A stretch of DNA of 64,000 nucleotides. Origin: Medicago truncatula (Eukaryota > Streptophyta > Magnoliopsida > Fabales > Fabaceae). Below, piece by piece: positions 1-11,962 of the stretch. Within the stretch, counting starts at the first letter, position 1. Every line of letters starts with the position of its first letter. The translations under genes and the position numbers were made by a program. The notes under the pieces are model-generated. The model was given only the letters and a program-made list of their open reading frames with translations, was not told the origin of the DNA and ran no database searches. The stretch covers positions 24,712,494 through 24,776,493 of the forward strand of contig NC_053045.1 of the NCBI RefSeq assembly GCF_003473485.1. Direction: 5' to 3'.

Positions 1-4
1 CTTA

Positions 5-394
5 GGTTTTGTTTGGGAGTTTAGAGGGGAGAGGAGGGGAGGGTTTGGGAAAAAAGGAAGGAGCAAGTGGAAGAAATAGAAGACATTGGGAGGAGAGGGC
101 TTTGGAGGTTAATTTTTTACTCATAATAAAAAATATCCCTCATTTGGGGGAACTAAAAAATTGTATTGGGGAAGGGTCTTGGGGAATTATGGAGGGTTTA
201 TATGAATTTTTCAAATTTAATCTATGTTGTTATAATATTCTTAAAATTAAAAAGATATTAATTATAAGTATTAGTTTATCATTCTCTAAAAAATAGCTCT
301 TTCAAAAAATGTGAATTTTTTGTCCATTTTTCTATATATTTCCAATACCCCAAAGCCCTCCCCTCCCTTCCCATCCAAACTCCCAAACAAAACC
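5..394. mobile_element. Tourist-like MITE with TTA target duplication
   Basis: The two ends are inverted repeats of one another: GGTTTTGTTTGGGAGTTT at the left, and its near-perfect complement at the right, with G-rich and C-rich subterminal tracts continuing the match for about 40 bases. TTA flanks both sides (2-4 and 395-397), as expected for PIF/Harbinger-related Tourist MITEs. The interior is AT-rich. A 95-residue open frame lies inside it but resembles nothing and is composed of terminal-repeat sequence, so it is not called as a gene. Confidence 0.8.
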
Positions 395-488
395 TTAAAA
401 TTGATGGATACCTCCTTGGGGGTGGTGGGTGTTGTTTTATGATGGTTCATTATATCAATGGGTTGTCTTCAGGTGAGTTTTATTTTAA

Positions 489-675
489 GGGAAATGCTAA
501 CCGGTGCCCCCGGGGCACGGATTAAGGGTATGAAAAAGGAAATTATATAGTAGTTAATGCATTGAAATTGTGTAATTAATTTATAATAATGTCAAAAACA
601 GTTTCCTTTTATGGTAATAATTCTATTTTATGGTATTCTTAACCAGTGCCCCGGGGGCACCGGTTAGCAGGACCC
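489..675. mobile_element. Short MULE-type MITE, copy 1 of 3
   Basis: Termini begin GGGAAATGCTAACC on one side and GGGTCCTGCTAACC on the other, followed by a GC-rich segment that is itself palindromic (GGTGCCCCCGGGGCAC). The 9-base sequence TTATTTTAA directly flanks both ends (480-488 and 676-684). A 9-bp target duplication is characteristic of Mutator-like elements. The interior is AT-rich and has no coding capacity. Related copies are at 24417-24588 and 36942-37129. Confidence 0.8.
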
Positions 676-827
676 TTATTTTAATAGCAAATGTTACTAA
701 TTAGTTGTTATATTATATTTTTCTTTCTTTCGTTTAAGTTTGAAATCATAACTTTGAATTATTTATCCCTTAATTTAAATTTTAAACCAGTTGAGTTAAA
801 CAACCCCCTATTTAAGTTTTAGTTATG

Positions 828-1460
828 TTTTATATTTATGAAAAAATTATAATATAAAACAAAATTAGTACTATATCAGAATATTTCTCTTATTTTTCAA
901 CATAATAAAATATGACTTTTTTCCAACAAAAAAAAAACTTCATTTTTTCAACCAGTAAAATAAGAACAGCACGATCAAAATCATCATACGTCATAACATT
1001 CTTTTTTTCATATTTTGAATTCGATACAAGTGATTAAAATAGCAGACACTCACTAAAGATATATATTGAACTTCCATAAAAAAAGATATATATTGAACTA
1101 ATCAAAATTGAAATCCTAACAACCAAACTAAATTCCATCGCATATGGTAAATGATCAATATAGTTCGAGATCCACAACCTTCGATTTCATCCAACTACAA
1201 TAAAATGACATTTGCATGTGATTGTTCAAATTGACTATAAATAATCTTTGAGATGATCAATTTCGTCACATATTGACAAGATATCTGCGAGGTTGAGAGA
1301 TACTAAACTTAGTGATAGCCATCATAAGCCCTTTAATCAAGATATAGTACCTATGGAACAAGCTCTTTTCAAGCAATTCAACAAAGATACAAGGTGAAAA
1401 CTTTAAGCAAAATAAGGAATACAAAACAAAACACATACAATGAAACAAAAATAAACACTA
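828..1460. repeat. Segmental duplication, unit A upstream part
   Basis: This non-coding stretch aligns by eye with about 9335-9960: both contain the same succession of AT-rich blocks, for example a motif close to GACATTCACTATAGA, then AATCAAAATT..AAATC..TAACAAC, then CTTTGATTTCAT and ACAAGGTGAAAACTT, in the same order and orientation. It appears to be the distal part of the duplicated eIF1 leader region. No gene is recognised in it. Confidence 0.6.
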
Positions 1461-1914
1461 CCAAAATAGTTCTGATGCAATATTTCTTTGGTGGCCAATT
1501 TATGTTTACACTAATGTCATATTATCACTCTTTTATGTTTATGACGTGTCCATATTATGTTCAATCTTTTTATGTCCATTTTATGTTAAAGAAATGTCAA
1601 AAACATGTCATAATTATATCCATTAAAGACCAAAAACAAAAAGAAAAATTTCGTGAAAATTAAAACATTTTATGTTTAGGAACTAAAATCAAAATTTGCT
1701 ACATCCTCCGATCACTATTATAAGCAAAACTTTGCATTATAGATTCATTCATTTAATAATGTATGTGGTCGTTAGACCAAAAATGAATGACCTGATTATA
1801 TATTAACGGCCAATCGTCTAGAAAAGAGAAGGTTCCATCGGAACAATTATTTATTGCTATTTCAGGATACCTGGTCTCGTTTTTTCACTTTTAAAAAAAA
1901 ACGTGTGGGGATAA

Positions 1915-2265
1915 ATGACAAAAAGATATTGGAACATAATTTTTGAAGCGATGATGGAAGCTGGAGTTCATTTTGGCCATGATACTCAGAAATGGAATCC
2001 TCGAATGGCACCTTTTATATCGGCAAAGCGTAAAGGTATTCATATTACAAATCTTATTCGAACTGCTCGTTTTTAATCAGAAGCTTGTGATTTGGTTTTT
2101 GATGCAGCAAGCATAGGAAAACAATTCTTAATTGTTGGTACAAAAAAAAAAAAAAAAACAGCCAATTCAGTAACACGTGCTGCAATAAGAGCTCGATGTC
2201 ATTATGTTAATAAAAAATGGCTTGGAGGTATGTTAACGAATTGGTATACTACAGAACCGGAGGGT
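1915..2265 (+). pseudogene. rps2: Nuclear copy of plastid rps2 (N-terminal half)
   Basis: The frame from the ATG at 1915 reads as the N-terminal part of plastid ribosomal protein S2, including segments [31 protein letters not shown] and [14 protein letters not shown]. The plastid protein is about 236 residues; only about the first 115 are present, and homology ends near 2265. The frame is broken by one in-frame TAA at 2074-2076, and an A-run near 2143-2158 has replaced a short variable segment with lysines without shifting the frame. Upstream 1850-1914 may also be plastid-derived. With no plastid gene context around it, this is an inserted organelle fragment (NUPT) and not a functional gene. 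Confidence 0.85.
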
Positions 2266-2329
2266 GTATATATTTAGGGACAAAAAATTAATTTAAGTAA
2301 CCAACCATCCATATATATAAGATGTGCGG

Positions 2330-2660
2330 TTAAGATGAGTGCTACAAATAGTACTGCTCATATATACTTACTAACCGTACGAGAAATAAACTTCGATCCA
2401 ATTATCTTTCCAAATTTTCTCTCACATTCACGCCAACCTTTATTTCATTTCATTTCACTCGTTCTTCTTCCTTTTCCCACGAGAATCAGGTATAATTAAT
2501 CAACTTTGTAACTTTAATCTCATTCAGATTAGGATCATGATACATTTTGGGATTTTAAGATTATTCTCTTGTATTTATCAAAGATTATAGCTGATTTGTT
2601 ATTTAGGTGAAAAAAGTGGCTGGTGAATCAAGTCATTTTTGTGCAGAATACACTGTCAGT
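2330..2660 (+). promoter_or_regulatory. eIF1-like promoter/leader copy A
   Basis: A pyrimidine-rich leader block (2402-2489) ending GAGAATCAG before a GT splice-donor-like site at 2490 matches the leader copies at 11080-11163 and 12405-12451. Downstream, a block around 2606-2640 (AGTGGCTGGTGAATCA) matches 11440-11465 and 12838-12860. A TATA-like ATATATA lies near 2358. A possible acceptor (TTTTTGTGCAG, ending 2646) precedes the methyltransferase start by about 110 bases. It may therefore supply the promoter and 5' untranslated exon of that gene. The homology is seen; the function is inferred. Confidence 0.5.
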
Positions 2661-2754
2661 GTAAAAGGTCCTTTTACACGCTCAACAAATCGAATAAGAG
2701 AAGAGAAATGTGGATAGATCATGAATAAATAAACAATCCATCAGAAACTTCGTA

Positions 2755-3453
2755 ATGGAGAAAGAAATTGACACATTCCTTAGAAAACTTTCCATAGCCT
2801 CTATAGCCATAGCTTCAGTAACACTCATATCTCTATTCCTTATCACCCCCGATACATGCGTTCCACCCGAAGCGCCGTTAAAACCCCACTTCCGCTTCCC
2901 TAAATCCACCTGCGACTTCACCTCCTCCCGCCCCAGCCTCCCCTCCGACAAGAAAAACAACCGTCTCTGGTCCTCACGCGACTGGAACAACAAACTCCGA
3001 TCATTTTCCCTTATTTTCCTCTCAATTCGCGATATTGGTCTTCTGCCTAACAATACTAAAGTCCTCTGCATTTCCGCGGGTGCCGGTCATGAAGTGTCTG
3101 CGTTACAGCGTCTTGGCGTGGAGGATGTAACCGGCATTGAGTTGTTAGAGTCTCTGCCTCTTGTTAGGCGTGCTGATCCGCATAATTTGCCTTTCTTTGA
3201 CGGGGCGTTTGATTTTGCTTTCACTGCGAGATTTGATGAGGCGTTGTTTCCGATGAGATTTGCAGCTGAGATGGAGAGGGTTGTTAGGGGTGGTGGTGTT
3301 TCTTTTGTTCTTGTTGGGGAGTGTGGTGCTAATGAGGTGAGAGAGGTTGTGAGATTGTTTAGGAATTCTAGATTTGTTCGTTCTACTAATGTTACTTTGA
3401 GTAATGTTAGAATGACTAGTATTCTTATGAGAACTAGAAAATCTTCTTCATGA
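2755..3453 (+). CDS. SAM-dependent methyltransferase-like membrane protein
   Basis: A single uninterrupted frame encodes 232 residues. Residues 11-31 form a hydrophobic segment with few charges, which would make a signal anchor near the N-terminus. Residues 32-75 are Pro/Ser-rich. From about residue 98 the sequence follows a class I methyltransferase fold: VLCISAGAGHEVSALQRLGV resembles motif I (glycine-rich SAM loop), VTGIELLE the acidic end of strand 2, LPFFDGAFDFAFT the motif II region, and MERVVRGGGVSFVLVGE the post-II strand. Plants have a family of such short single-exon proteins annotated as SAM-methyltransferase superfamily; substrate and compartment are not known from sequence. The start chosen is the first ATG and keeps the hydrophobic segment. 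The first half is C-rich on the coding strand and the second half G/T-rich. Expression may start in the eIF1-like leader upstream. Confidence 0.82.
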   Translation: MEKEIDTFLRKLSIASIAIASVTLISLFLITPDTCVPPEAPLKPHFRFPKSTCDFTSSRPSLPSDKKNNRLWSSRDWNNKLRSFSLIFLSIRDIGLLPNNTKVLCISAGAGHEVSALQRLGVEDVTGIELLESLPLVRRADPHNLPFFDGAFDFAFTARFDEALFPMRFAAEMERVVRGGGVSFVLVGECGANEVREVVRLFRNSRFVRSTNVTLSNVRMTSILMRTRKSSS

Positions 3454-5194
3454 TTTGTGGTTACATTTTCCTAATGTTATATAATTTATCTGTGTATGTA
3501 TATTTCGTTTCATTTCTTTATAATCTGTCATTGTTATTATATGTGGATGAGTTTTAGACTATGATATGTAACACCAACACAGACAACTGACATGGCACTG
3601 AGACTAACACTAACTAACATGTATACAACAGTATAAATTTGAAAGAAAATTTAATTGATTGAAAGTAATTAAAGATTTGGTGTCAGTTGTGTCGGAGAAC
3701 AACACATGTTGGACATTTGACACACCTTCGTTCTGAAGTATCAATATTACATAGGTTTTAGAATGCATCCTGTAATTAGTTATGTTCACTGCAACATTGT
3801 CTGAATCAAATGTTTGTAGGACATGAAATTGTTTAAAAAGTTCTTCTGTTTGAGTGACTGTTATAACTCGTTATTGGACTGAGTTAAGCTTGTTCTGTTT
3901 TTTTCATCATTGAACTTGGACATATGAAAATTTGTGATGTGTGTGTGTGTGTGTCATGATGAAGTATTGAGGTTCTTCTCTTCTTGACGAAGTAGGTTAG
4001 GTGAATACATGCAATGATGAGATATTTTTTTCTTACATTAAGATCTGTTGATTTCTTGGCCATTTTAGTTTATTAAAAATTAGAATGATATTTTCTGTGC
4101 CTTTTTCTGTATCTTTTTTAACATCAAGTTGATTTTTATTTACCTGTAGTGTAGGCTTGTTGCATAGGAATGAATGATTGGTTCATCATTTATTCTGCAC
4201 ATTTAGACAGTTAAATCCATTATCGTTATCCCATTTGGTTTTTGAGTTTCATTTAAAGCTACTATTTCGTAACAAAGTTATGAACCTCTAGTGTTAATTT
4301 TTGGTTCAAATGTCAATGATGGCTTCTTTTATTATTCGATAGAATTTCATTGTTGTGGTATCTGCTAAGACAGTGTAAGACATCCTTTTTACGTGTATCT
4401 CATGCTACAATACACTGTAATAAAATGATGATTTAATCAAATTTATTTTCAGCATGTTCCAGTTGTAAAGCACACTAAAGAATCATTATCACATTATAAC
4501 CAAATGTCATGAATAATTTTAACTTTTAACAGTATGGTATCAACAGGGAGGAAGTATATTTTGAAAGAAATAAATGCTACTTATTTGTAATTAGAAAAGT
4601 GTCATACATTATCTGATTTGATAGACAACATGAATGAATCGTGCTTTAGCACTCCAAAGAGATTCATATGTGATGGCTTATTCATGATGGCAAGGGCAAG
4701 CACTAACATTTGAAAGATCCAGAAGTAATTGTTCCTCTATGATGTCTTGTGTCTTATAGAAATTTGACAGACATGGTTTTCGTTTAATTTAAATCCACTT
4801 GCAAAGAGTATAGATCCACATTTTACTTTGATATCTCAAAGATTAGCTACATGTGTCAATCTTAGGGTATGAATTTTGATTTTTGATTTCACACTCGTTT
4901 TGAAACTACAATGTGGACATCTTTTTCAAGATAGATGAGATTGTATATCCGCATGCTTTGGTAGACCACAAACTTGCTGTATTCATTTGTATATGATACA
5001 AGCTGTACATTATTTACTGCTGCTTGATTTTGGAAGTTGCAAAATCTGACAGTAATGATACGTGGTAGAATTTTACAATGTTTTCTGTCATTTTTATTCT
5101 GCACTTGTGTAACTTTGTGTGGGATCTTTACTGGTTTTGCATAATGTCCGATCCTCGTACAATACAACAGTTCTTGATATGAATCTGGATATCT
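3454..5194. other. 3' flank of the methyltransferase gene; no gene seen
   Basis: AT-rich intergenic sequence. A (TG)n microsatellite runs 3938-3954. A minus-strand open frame at 4889-5167 has no recognisable motif and is probably chance. No terminal repeats or target duplications were spotted. Confidence 0.5.
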
Positions 5195-5244
5195 TTGCTA
5201 GCCGTCGAGTTTTTGTCTTTTTGTTGTAATAAGTTCTCTAGTTC

Positions 5245-7515
5245 TGCCATCTTAAATGCAGCAGAAATTGAAATCGAAGTCTCTAGTTTGCATGAGATTC
5301 AAAAGGTTCAACATGGTTTTATTTGGGGTGATAATGAGACAAGGCGGCATATTCATGCCGTGAAATGGGAAGTTGTTGCAAAACCAAAATCTTTGGGGGG
5401 TGGGGCTTGGGCTGAGAACTCTTGAAGACATGAACAATGCCTGCCTTCTTAAGTTGGGGTGGAAACTGAAATATGGTGAGAATGCTTTATGGAGTCTCGT
5501 CTTGAAAGGAAAATATGACAGGCAGAATTTGTTATTGGATGAAGTGATAGCAAAACCAAATGATTCTAGCATATGGAAACATTTGGTGCAACTTTGGCCA
5601 AATATTAGCAAGCTAGCACATTGGGCAGTCCGTAATGGTGAATCTGTGAAGGCTTGGGAGCACTTTTGGTTGGTTAAAGGCTTAAGGGTGGCTGATTTAG
5701 ATATTGATATCCCTTTAAGCATGCAAAATGCAAAAGTTGCAGATTTGGTGGATGAGTATGGTGATTAGAAAGTGGGTGAGTTGCAATCTTGGCTTCCGGT
5801 GGAGATTATGAACAGATTGCGTGCTATCCCTCCGCCGCATATCGAGTATGGTCATGATGTATGTGCTTGTCCAGGTGCGAGCATGGGTGATTTTTCTGTG
5901 GCTCACGCTTATAACATTTTACGAGGCTTTACGATGGGGCAGGAGGATAATCATTGGTCTCGGCTGTGGAATTTGAGAACACCGGAAAAAATTTGGTGTT
6001 TTGTGTCGCTCCTACAAGATGATAGATTGTTGACAAACAGTAGATTGCATGGAATGCAGCTGTGTTTCCCTTTCTGTCATCAGTGTGAGGAGAGTGTCGA
6101 AACAACACTTCATGTTATGCGCGATTGTCCGGGTTTGGGTGAGTACGGTTAGAGCAAGGTATTGGGAGGTTTTTTTTAATTGTGATTTACAACAGTGGAT
6201 CTTAATATGATTATGGCAATGGATGAAGGGGAAAATTTGGTTTGGATGAGCTTTTGGGCAACAGCATGCTACTCTGGTTTTGGAGGAATAAGTTTGCATG
6301 ATGATGCTGTTGTCATGCCTATGAACCCATGCACATAGATTAAAAGGAAAATTCATCATTATGATGTTGTTGCTAATATGGTTGTAGTTAGTACTAGTCC
6401 CATGACTGTGATTGAGGAGATTAGGTGGCTGCCTCCAAACATGGGTTGGATTCAGCTAAATACGGATGGTGCTTCTAAGCAAGAGATGGTATCGGGTTGT
6501 GGTGGAGGTTTTCGAGGGGAGAGCAGAGAGTGGGTATTTTTTTTGAAGGGGTTGGAATTGAAGTACTTAGTCATCATCCTACTTCCAATTCACTATCTAC
6601 TTCCTTCGTCAGCCCTCCTCGATAGCTAACTTTGAAGGGGCTAGACCAAGCCTCGTAATTAATTGAATAAGAGGGAAAAAGGCCACTCAGGTCTATATCT
6701 AGAAAGGAGGCTGGATTGGAAGATTGAGAGACCCGGGACTGTGCAGGTTTGCAGAGAGGCTAGATCATTCCCTTCACTAAAATAGAATAGTAGGTAAGAT
6801 TCACTAGCTAGAAGTTTACTGAGAAGGGTAGAGTTTGCAGTAATCGATGAGAGAATGGTAATGCTAAAGGTAGGAAGAAAGAAGACTCATTCTATGCTGA
6901 CCAATTACTATGGCTCTTCTCTCATTTGATTTTAGAATCTTATTTAAGCCATAGGCTATCGATTGGGGGAAGAAAGCCTGCCTTTATTGGTCACCATCAC
7001 CACCATTGTTAACATCGGTACACTCCTAAATAAGGCCTACCTCCCTTCCATTCAACCAGAGCAGCGATGAGAACATAGACTAAATTAACTAAGCAATGCA
7101 TCGTTGGAAGCTAGTGCATATGTAGCAGAGCTTTGGGGTGTTTGAAGGTTGGCTACATTGCGTGGTTTTCATAAAGTGGAGTTCCATATTGTTTCTTGGG
7201 TAGTATCTTTGACACTTGCTTTAGGGGAAGGAGGAACTGTAGATGGTTGGAGATTATTGCAAAATATTAGAAGATTGTTGGAGTTGGAGTGAGAGATCAA
7301 GATTTGACATTCGGATGCAAATAAATGTGTCAATGCGTTGGCGAATATGACATGTGATGGAGGTTATTCTTTGATGTTATATGAGCATTATCTTGCTCAA
7401 ATTAATTTATTATTTTTGGCTAACTCCGTTGGTATTTCGACTCTATGTTTTGTTATGCGGTTGTTCTATCTTTTTTTTGGGGCTAAGGCCCTCTTGTTAT
7501 ATAAAAAAAAAAATC
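5245..7515 (+). mobile_element. Decayed LINE (RT end, zf-RVT, RNase H), interrupted
   Basis: Reading frames in order match the end of a plant LINE reverse transcriptase: HGFIWGDNE, KWEVVAKPKSLGG, then after a frameshift in a G-run near 5400 LGLRTLEDMNNACLLKLGW, ALWSLVLKGKY. These lead into a zinc-binding reverse-transcriptase (zf-RVT) domain with WSRLWNLRTPEKIWCF and CHQCEESVETTLHVMRDCP (about 5960-6140). RNase H follows (WIQLNTDGAS near 6448), is broken at about 6540, and resumes near 7095 with ASAYVAELWGV. The 3' end has a terminal GLRPSCYIKKK-type segment and an A-run at 7502-7512. Stops at 5766 and elsewhere show it is dead. The 5' part of the element is missing. Confidence 0.8.
6540..7090. 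other. Insert of organelle-like composition inside the LINE RNase H
   Basis: The LINE RNase H frame stops at about 6540 and resumes near 7095, so this piece was inserted or captured. Its base composition is visibly more GC-balanced than the flanks, with few A/T homopolymers, and its texture (AGGAGGCTGG, GACCCGGGACTG and similar) resembles plant mitochondrial intergenic DNA. No mitochondrial gene is recognised, so the origin is an inference. Confidence 0.35.
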
Positions 7516-9334
7516 GAAATCTCAGGAGTTTCAACATCCACGCCATTATCCATGCATGAATTCTAAAACGTTACTGTTATTTTAAGCATCATTGTCTTCA
7601 AGAAATTTTAGCCAGTTGTGAAATTATGAGTTCTAATAATGATTTTAATAAGTTAGAAATAATGTGCTGGTGTGTGTCTAACAAAAGATTTCTCCAAACT
7701 AGGAACTAAGCAGCTGGTAGTTCTTCTATAGCTCATCTATGCTACTAGTCAGCATCTTGTTCTTTACACTCAGATAAAAATCAAACCAGAGATGTGTTCT
7801 CATTACTGTTAGATAATAAAGTAATGGACTTAAGTTATTGGCCTTTTATATTAGTAAGTTAGAGTTCATTAAGTTTTATTATATATTCTCATGTAACCTT
7901 TTGCAATGTTAAGGTATTGATATTCTATGAAACCCTAGCCGTCTTTGTTGTTCATATTGTCTCTTTCTCTAATTTGTATTTGTTTTGTTCACAATTACAA
8001 TCTCAGTTTAATTTTCTTTCTATCTCTTATCTGGTCTTTTTTATCACATCATCGGTATATCTCTCACTTTCACTCTTTCCATTTTATGCCTGTCATTTCT
8101 ACACATTCATGAGAATGAAGGGAAAAAAAATATTTTTTTGAGAACATATGAATATCAATACATATACAACATTGAAGTTAGTTATAGAAGTAAGAATATC
8201 ATGTACTCAAATCTGACTTATCAACATTTAAAGTTTTTGAAACTATTATGTATTATCATTTCATGTGTATCTATACAAGTTGTTTGTGTATCGATACACA
8301 CCTTCATGTATCAAAACATGGAGGTTAAAAAAATGCTATTTGTTCCTTGAAATCATGCAGAGTCAAGTATATGTAATTAAAAACTATCTTACATGAGGGT
8401 GTTTAGCACAAATTGTGGAAATGAACATCTTATACATCAAATTTTAATTTTATCCTAATGTTGATATAACATCAAAATATTACCTACGGAAAAATTCTAA
8501 CTCACAGTGAATTAATTGGAGGAAACTTTAGTGGTCATCTTAAGTTTTGACACCATAAGAGATGGCTAGAGTATAAGAGAAACATTTAATTGGACTGCAA
8601 TTAATTTACTCTTAAAACTCTTAACATATGGAGGTATAGTATATGTTTGACCGGACTGAGTCATTTTTCTCTAGTGAATAAGTAATGACAATTGACACCT
8701 CTGAACCGTGAGAGGATCCTCTCATGTGGAAAACTCTGTAGTTTTCTATCGTGAGAAGAACAAATCAGAGACAATCTCCTCCTTTGAATCACACTGTATA
8801 ATATTTAATTAGATTAAGCTCAGTGCAAAAGCCTACATGCTTAACTCTTGACCTTTTGGGATTTTTACTAATTGATGCATATTATGTAGTTTGTATAGTT
8901 GAAAGAGGTGACTCCACTAAAGGTGTTTGAGGGGAGATTCCGTTAAAAATGATCATTTAAATTTTTCTATAGAGATTAACCATCGACAAAACCGGTAGAT
9001 ACTTTCACTAACAACATGGTTAAGAAAATTACTAACCTTCAACTTTTCTTTTAAAAAATAAAAGATCAAAAGAATATAAATCGACATATTTCAGATTAAA
9101 TAATCCAAAAAAAGACGTTGGAATTATATAACTCGAACATGAGTTTATTTGGAATTAAATAGGACGCGTGAAGAGGGTAAAGTGAGAGAAGAAGTTGCTT
9201 TATATTAATGATTTACCTGGATGCAGGTCTTCGTATTATGGAACACCGTAGCTTTGAGCGGTTGTTAATAAGTAGGTTATGAGTGAGAGTTTCTGATCAT
9301 TCTTTTCTAGTATCTCTTTTGGATTTCTGTCTTG
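7516..9334. other. Intergenic AT-rich DNA; no gene seen
   Basis: Nothing convincing. Around 7808-8050 the texture (TGTTAGATAATAAAG start, later pyrimidine-rich tract) recalls a copia-type LTR, but no matching ends or target duplication were found. Open frames of 60-74 residues here are low-complexity and unrecognised. Confidence 0.4.
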
Positions 9335-9960
9335 TTTTATACATATTTGTTTATGAAAAAAATATTATATAATAAAATTTTATTATATAAGTATATTTTT
9401 CTAATTTTTGAATTAATAAAATATAACATTTTTTTTATAGTAAAATAAACTTCATTCATTCAAATGTTAAAATAGCAACAACAAAATCAAAAGGAACATA
9501 TGTTGGGACTTTGCCCAACTATATTTTGAGATGAGTACAATCGATTAAGATAGCTAGACATTCACTATAGACAAATATAGAACTATTAGAAGACATTAAA
9601 GAGTTAATAAATCAAAATTCAAATCATAACAACGAGATTAAATTCTTCCATATATGGGCAATGATGAGTATAACTTGAGATCGCCTTTGATTTCATTCAA
9701 CTACGAGGAAAAATATTTGCAGATGTTTTCTCAAATTGACTACAGATAGATTATCTCTAATATTACCAAATTTTCCGCATATTGACAAAATATTTGCGAG
9801 ATTAAGAGGATACTTAACTTGGTAAAAGCCGCCATAATCCACTTACTCAAGATATAATACCTATGAAACAAGTTTTTCTCAACAATTTAGCAAAGATACA
9901 AGGTGAAAACTTCAAGTAAAATAAAGCATACAAAATACAATTTGGGATAACTGACACTAA
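9335..9960. repeat. Segmental duplication, unit B upstream part
   Basis: Diverged copy of 828-1460 in the same orientation, joined downstream to another copy of the eIF1-type leader at about 11000-11480. Between 9960 and 11000 the sequence is AT-rich intergenic DNA with no recognised gene and little similarity to the corresponding part of unit A, which contains the plastid insert. Confidence 0.6.
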
Positions 9961-11009
9961 AAACTATTTATGAATGAAGAAGGTTTGGGATTAAAAAGAC
10001 TGATACAACATAATAAAGGTGATTGAGAAGCAAGACGAGCCGATCAATTAAAATAACCCATCAATGTAAATTTGTTGGCACGCTAAATTAATCATAAGCC
10101 ATTGTTTATACTCCACTAGAGTTTCTTTCCCAAATCGAGTCTTATTAATGCCCTTGAAGGTAAATGTACTACAACCTTCGTCCTTAATTATATGATCATT
10201 TTAAAAAAATAACGAGAATTAAAATATTGGATATTTGTATTAAATATGTTTGTAATTACTATTATTTTTACAATTTTATCTTTTAAGAGAGAAGGTTGGT
10301 TTATCTTTTCAACATGTTATTTATTGATGATTGAAGAAAAAGATGTATAATAAATAGGGCATGTATGTAAAGAAATAATTAATGTAATTGGAAATATCAA
10401 ATGATTCTTATAAAAAAGGACAAAAAAAATTCTCAAAAGGATCTTATAATTAAGGACGGAGGTAATATTATTGGTAAAACTTTTTGAACCTAAATTTTTT
10501 CAAGAACATCATCCCCTCACCATAATTTTTTACCAGGAAAAAAATATACTTTACCCTAGTTAAAAAGCTGATACTTACACTCAAATGATTTAAAATAATA
10601 ATTTGTTTTTTATGAAAATAAATAAAAATATCCTTTGAAAAATTAAGACAAATATACAAACTAGAATTCTCTCATACAAAAACAATATAGACCTTATGAT
10701 CACTATATAAAAAAAATCCACTTTTAAATTCATTGAATAATTGATGTATTTAATCTATAATATTTATCATTTATTTAATAAATTTAAATAATTTTTTATT
10801 TATAATAACGACCTGACATAGTGCAAATTAAAAAAAATTGTTAACTAGTATCTCTTGAACACTATACAAAGATTCCCTAAAAAAATATTCTAAATTTTTT
10901 TTTTTTTATAAAAGAATCAAATATTTCAATTTTTATAACATTAATTACACATATTTTTTTAAAAAAAAAATAGCCACTCATTAACATTTTCCATTAAAAA
11001 ATAAGGTCT

Positions 11010-11480
11010 ATGTGGTTGGGATTATTTGTCGCGATTCCAACCCTCCCACTATAAATACAGCAAAATAAACATGATTCATTTTTTCGTTCCCAATTTTCTC
11101 ACATATACACCCCCCAACTTTCATTTCATTTCGCTCGTTCTTCTTCCTCTTCCCAAGAATCAGGTATTATCACTATTCTATTCATTTTATTTCTGTTTTT
11201 TCTTTCTTTCTCAATTTCTATGCTTTTCTTTCTGTCTTTCTCTCGAATTCGTATCATGATTTTATTCATTTTGTTTCTGTTATTTTCCCCCCTCAATTTC
11301 TATGCTTTTCTTCGCTGGATAATTAAGTTTCTATTGTTGAATGATATTGTTGAATGATTTTGTGAGAAAAATTGAAATTTGGGTTAAATTTTGCGTGTGG
11401 CATCTTTGTTCTTTGAATTTGCTATTTTAGTCTCTAGGTGAAGGAAGTGGTTGGTGAATCATGTTTTCTTTGTGGTGAAT
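11010..11480 (+). promoter_or_regulatory. eIF1-like promoter/leader copy B
   Basis: Contains GTGGTTGGGATTATTTGTCG, a TATA box (ACTATAAATACAG, TATA at 11050-11058), then a pyrimidine-rich leader ending AAGAATCAG at 11163 followed by GTATTATC as splice donor. A downstream block GGTGAAGGAAGTGGTTGGTG (about 11437-11456) is shared with copies A and C. It could act as an alternative upstream promoter for eIF1 or be a duplicate remnant. Confidence 0.55.
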
Positions 11481-11774
11481 TTGTTTTATAGGATACAATG
11501 TAAAACTTGTGACATGCTCAGCAAATTATAAATATATTTTTTTTAAATAAATCATAAATAGATTTAATTTGTATGCATCGACAGTGTAAAACTTTCCTAC
11601 GCATGCATCCAACCAAATCACTCTATAGTGCCACTTTTGTAGGATAGCTCTTATAATATCTTCACAAATATATATGTAGCGTAATTTGATTGGGTGTATG
11701 CGTAAAAAGTTTTACACTATCAATGTATACCAATTAAACTCAATCATAATTAGGGTTTGTATGCCTTTTAAGTT

Positions 11775-11962
11775 TTTTTTTTTTTTTTTAATTAGGATCC
11801 TCTGCGCGCAATTGCATAGATTAATAACTTGAGCCGAATAGGACCGCAATGGGTGACAAAGCTAAGAGATTTAACACTGTTGCAATCCCAAAGTTGGATT
11901 TGAACTCATGACCTTTGGTTAAGCTAGAAGAGATCATTACCATCTCATCCAAGTTCTCTTGC
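11775..11962 (-). mobile_element. tRNA-derived SINE with 16-bp target duplication
   Basis: GTATGCCTTTTAAGTT occurs exactly at 11759-11774 and again at 11963-11978. The insert starts on the + strand with a long T-run, i.e. a poly(A) tail on the minus strand. Read on the minus strand it contains a B-box-like GTCATGAGTTCAAATCC preceded by CTTAACCAAAG, typical of RNA polymerase III-transcribed SINEs. No coding content. Confidence 0.8.

Noticed and set aside
2092..2277. 61-residue frame matching ribosomal protein S2
   Set aside because: Part of the broken plastid rps2 copy; not an independent gene.
2682..3071. 129-residue minus-strand open frame
   Set aside because: Antisense shadow of the methyltransferase gene; no domain and no independent context.
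7808..8050. Possible copia solo LTR
   Set aside because: Start and texture are suggestive, but no matching TG..CA ends or 5-bp duplication could be found.
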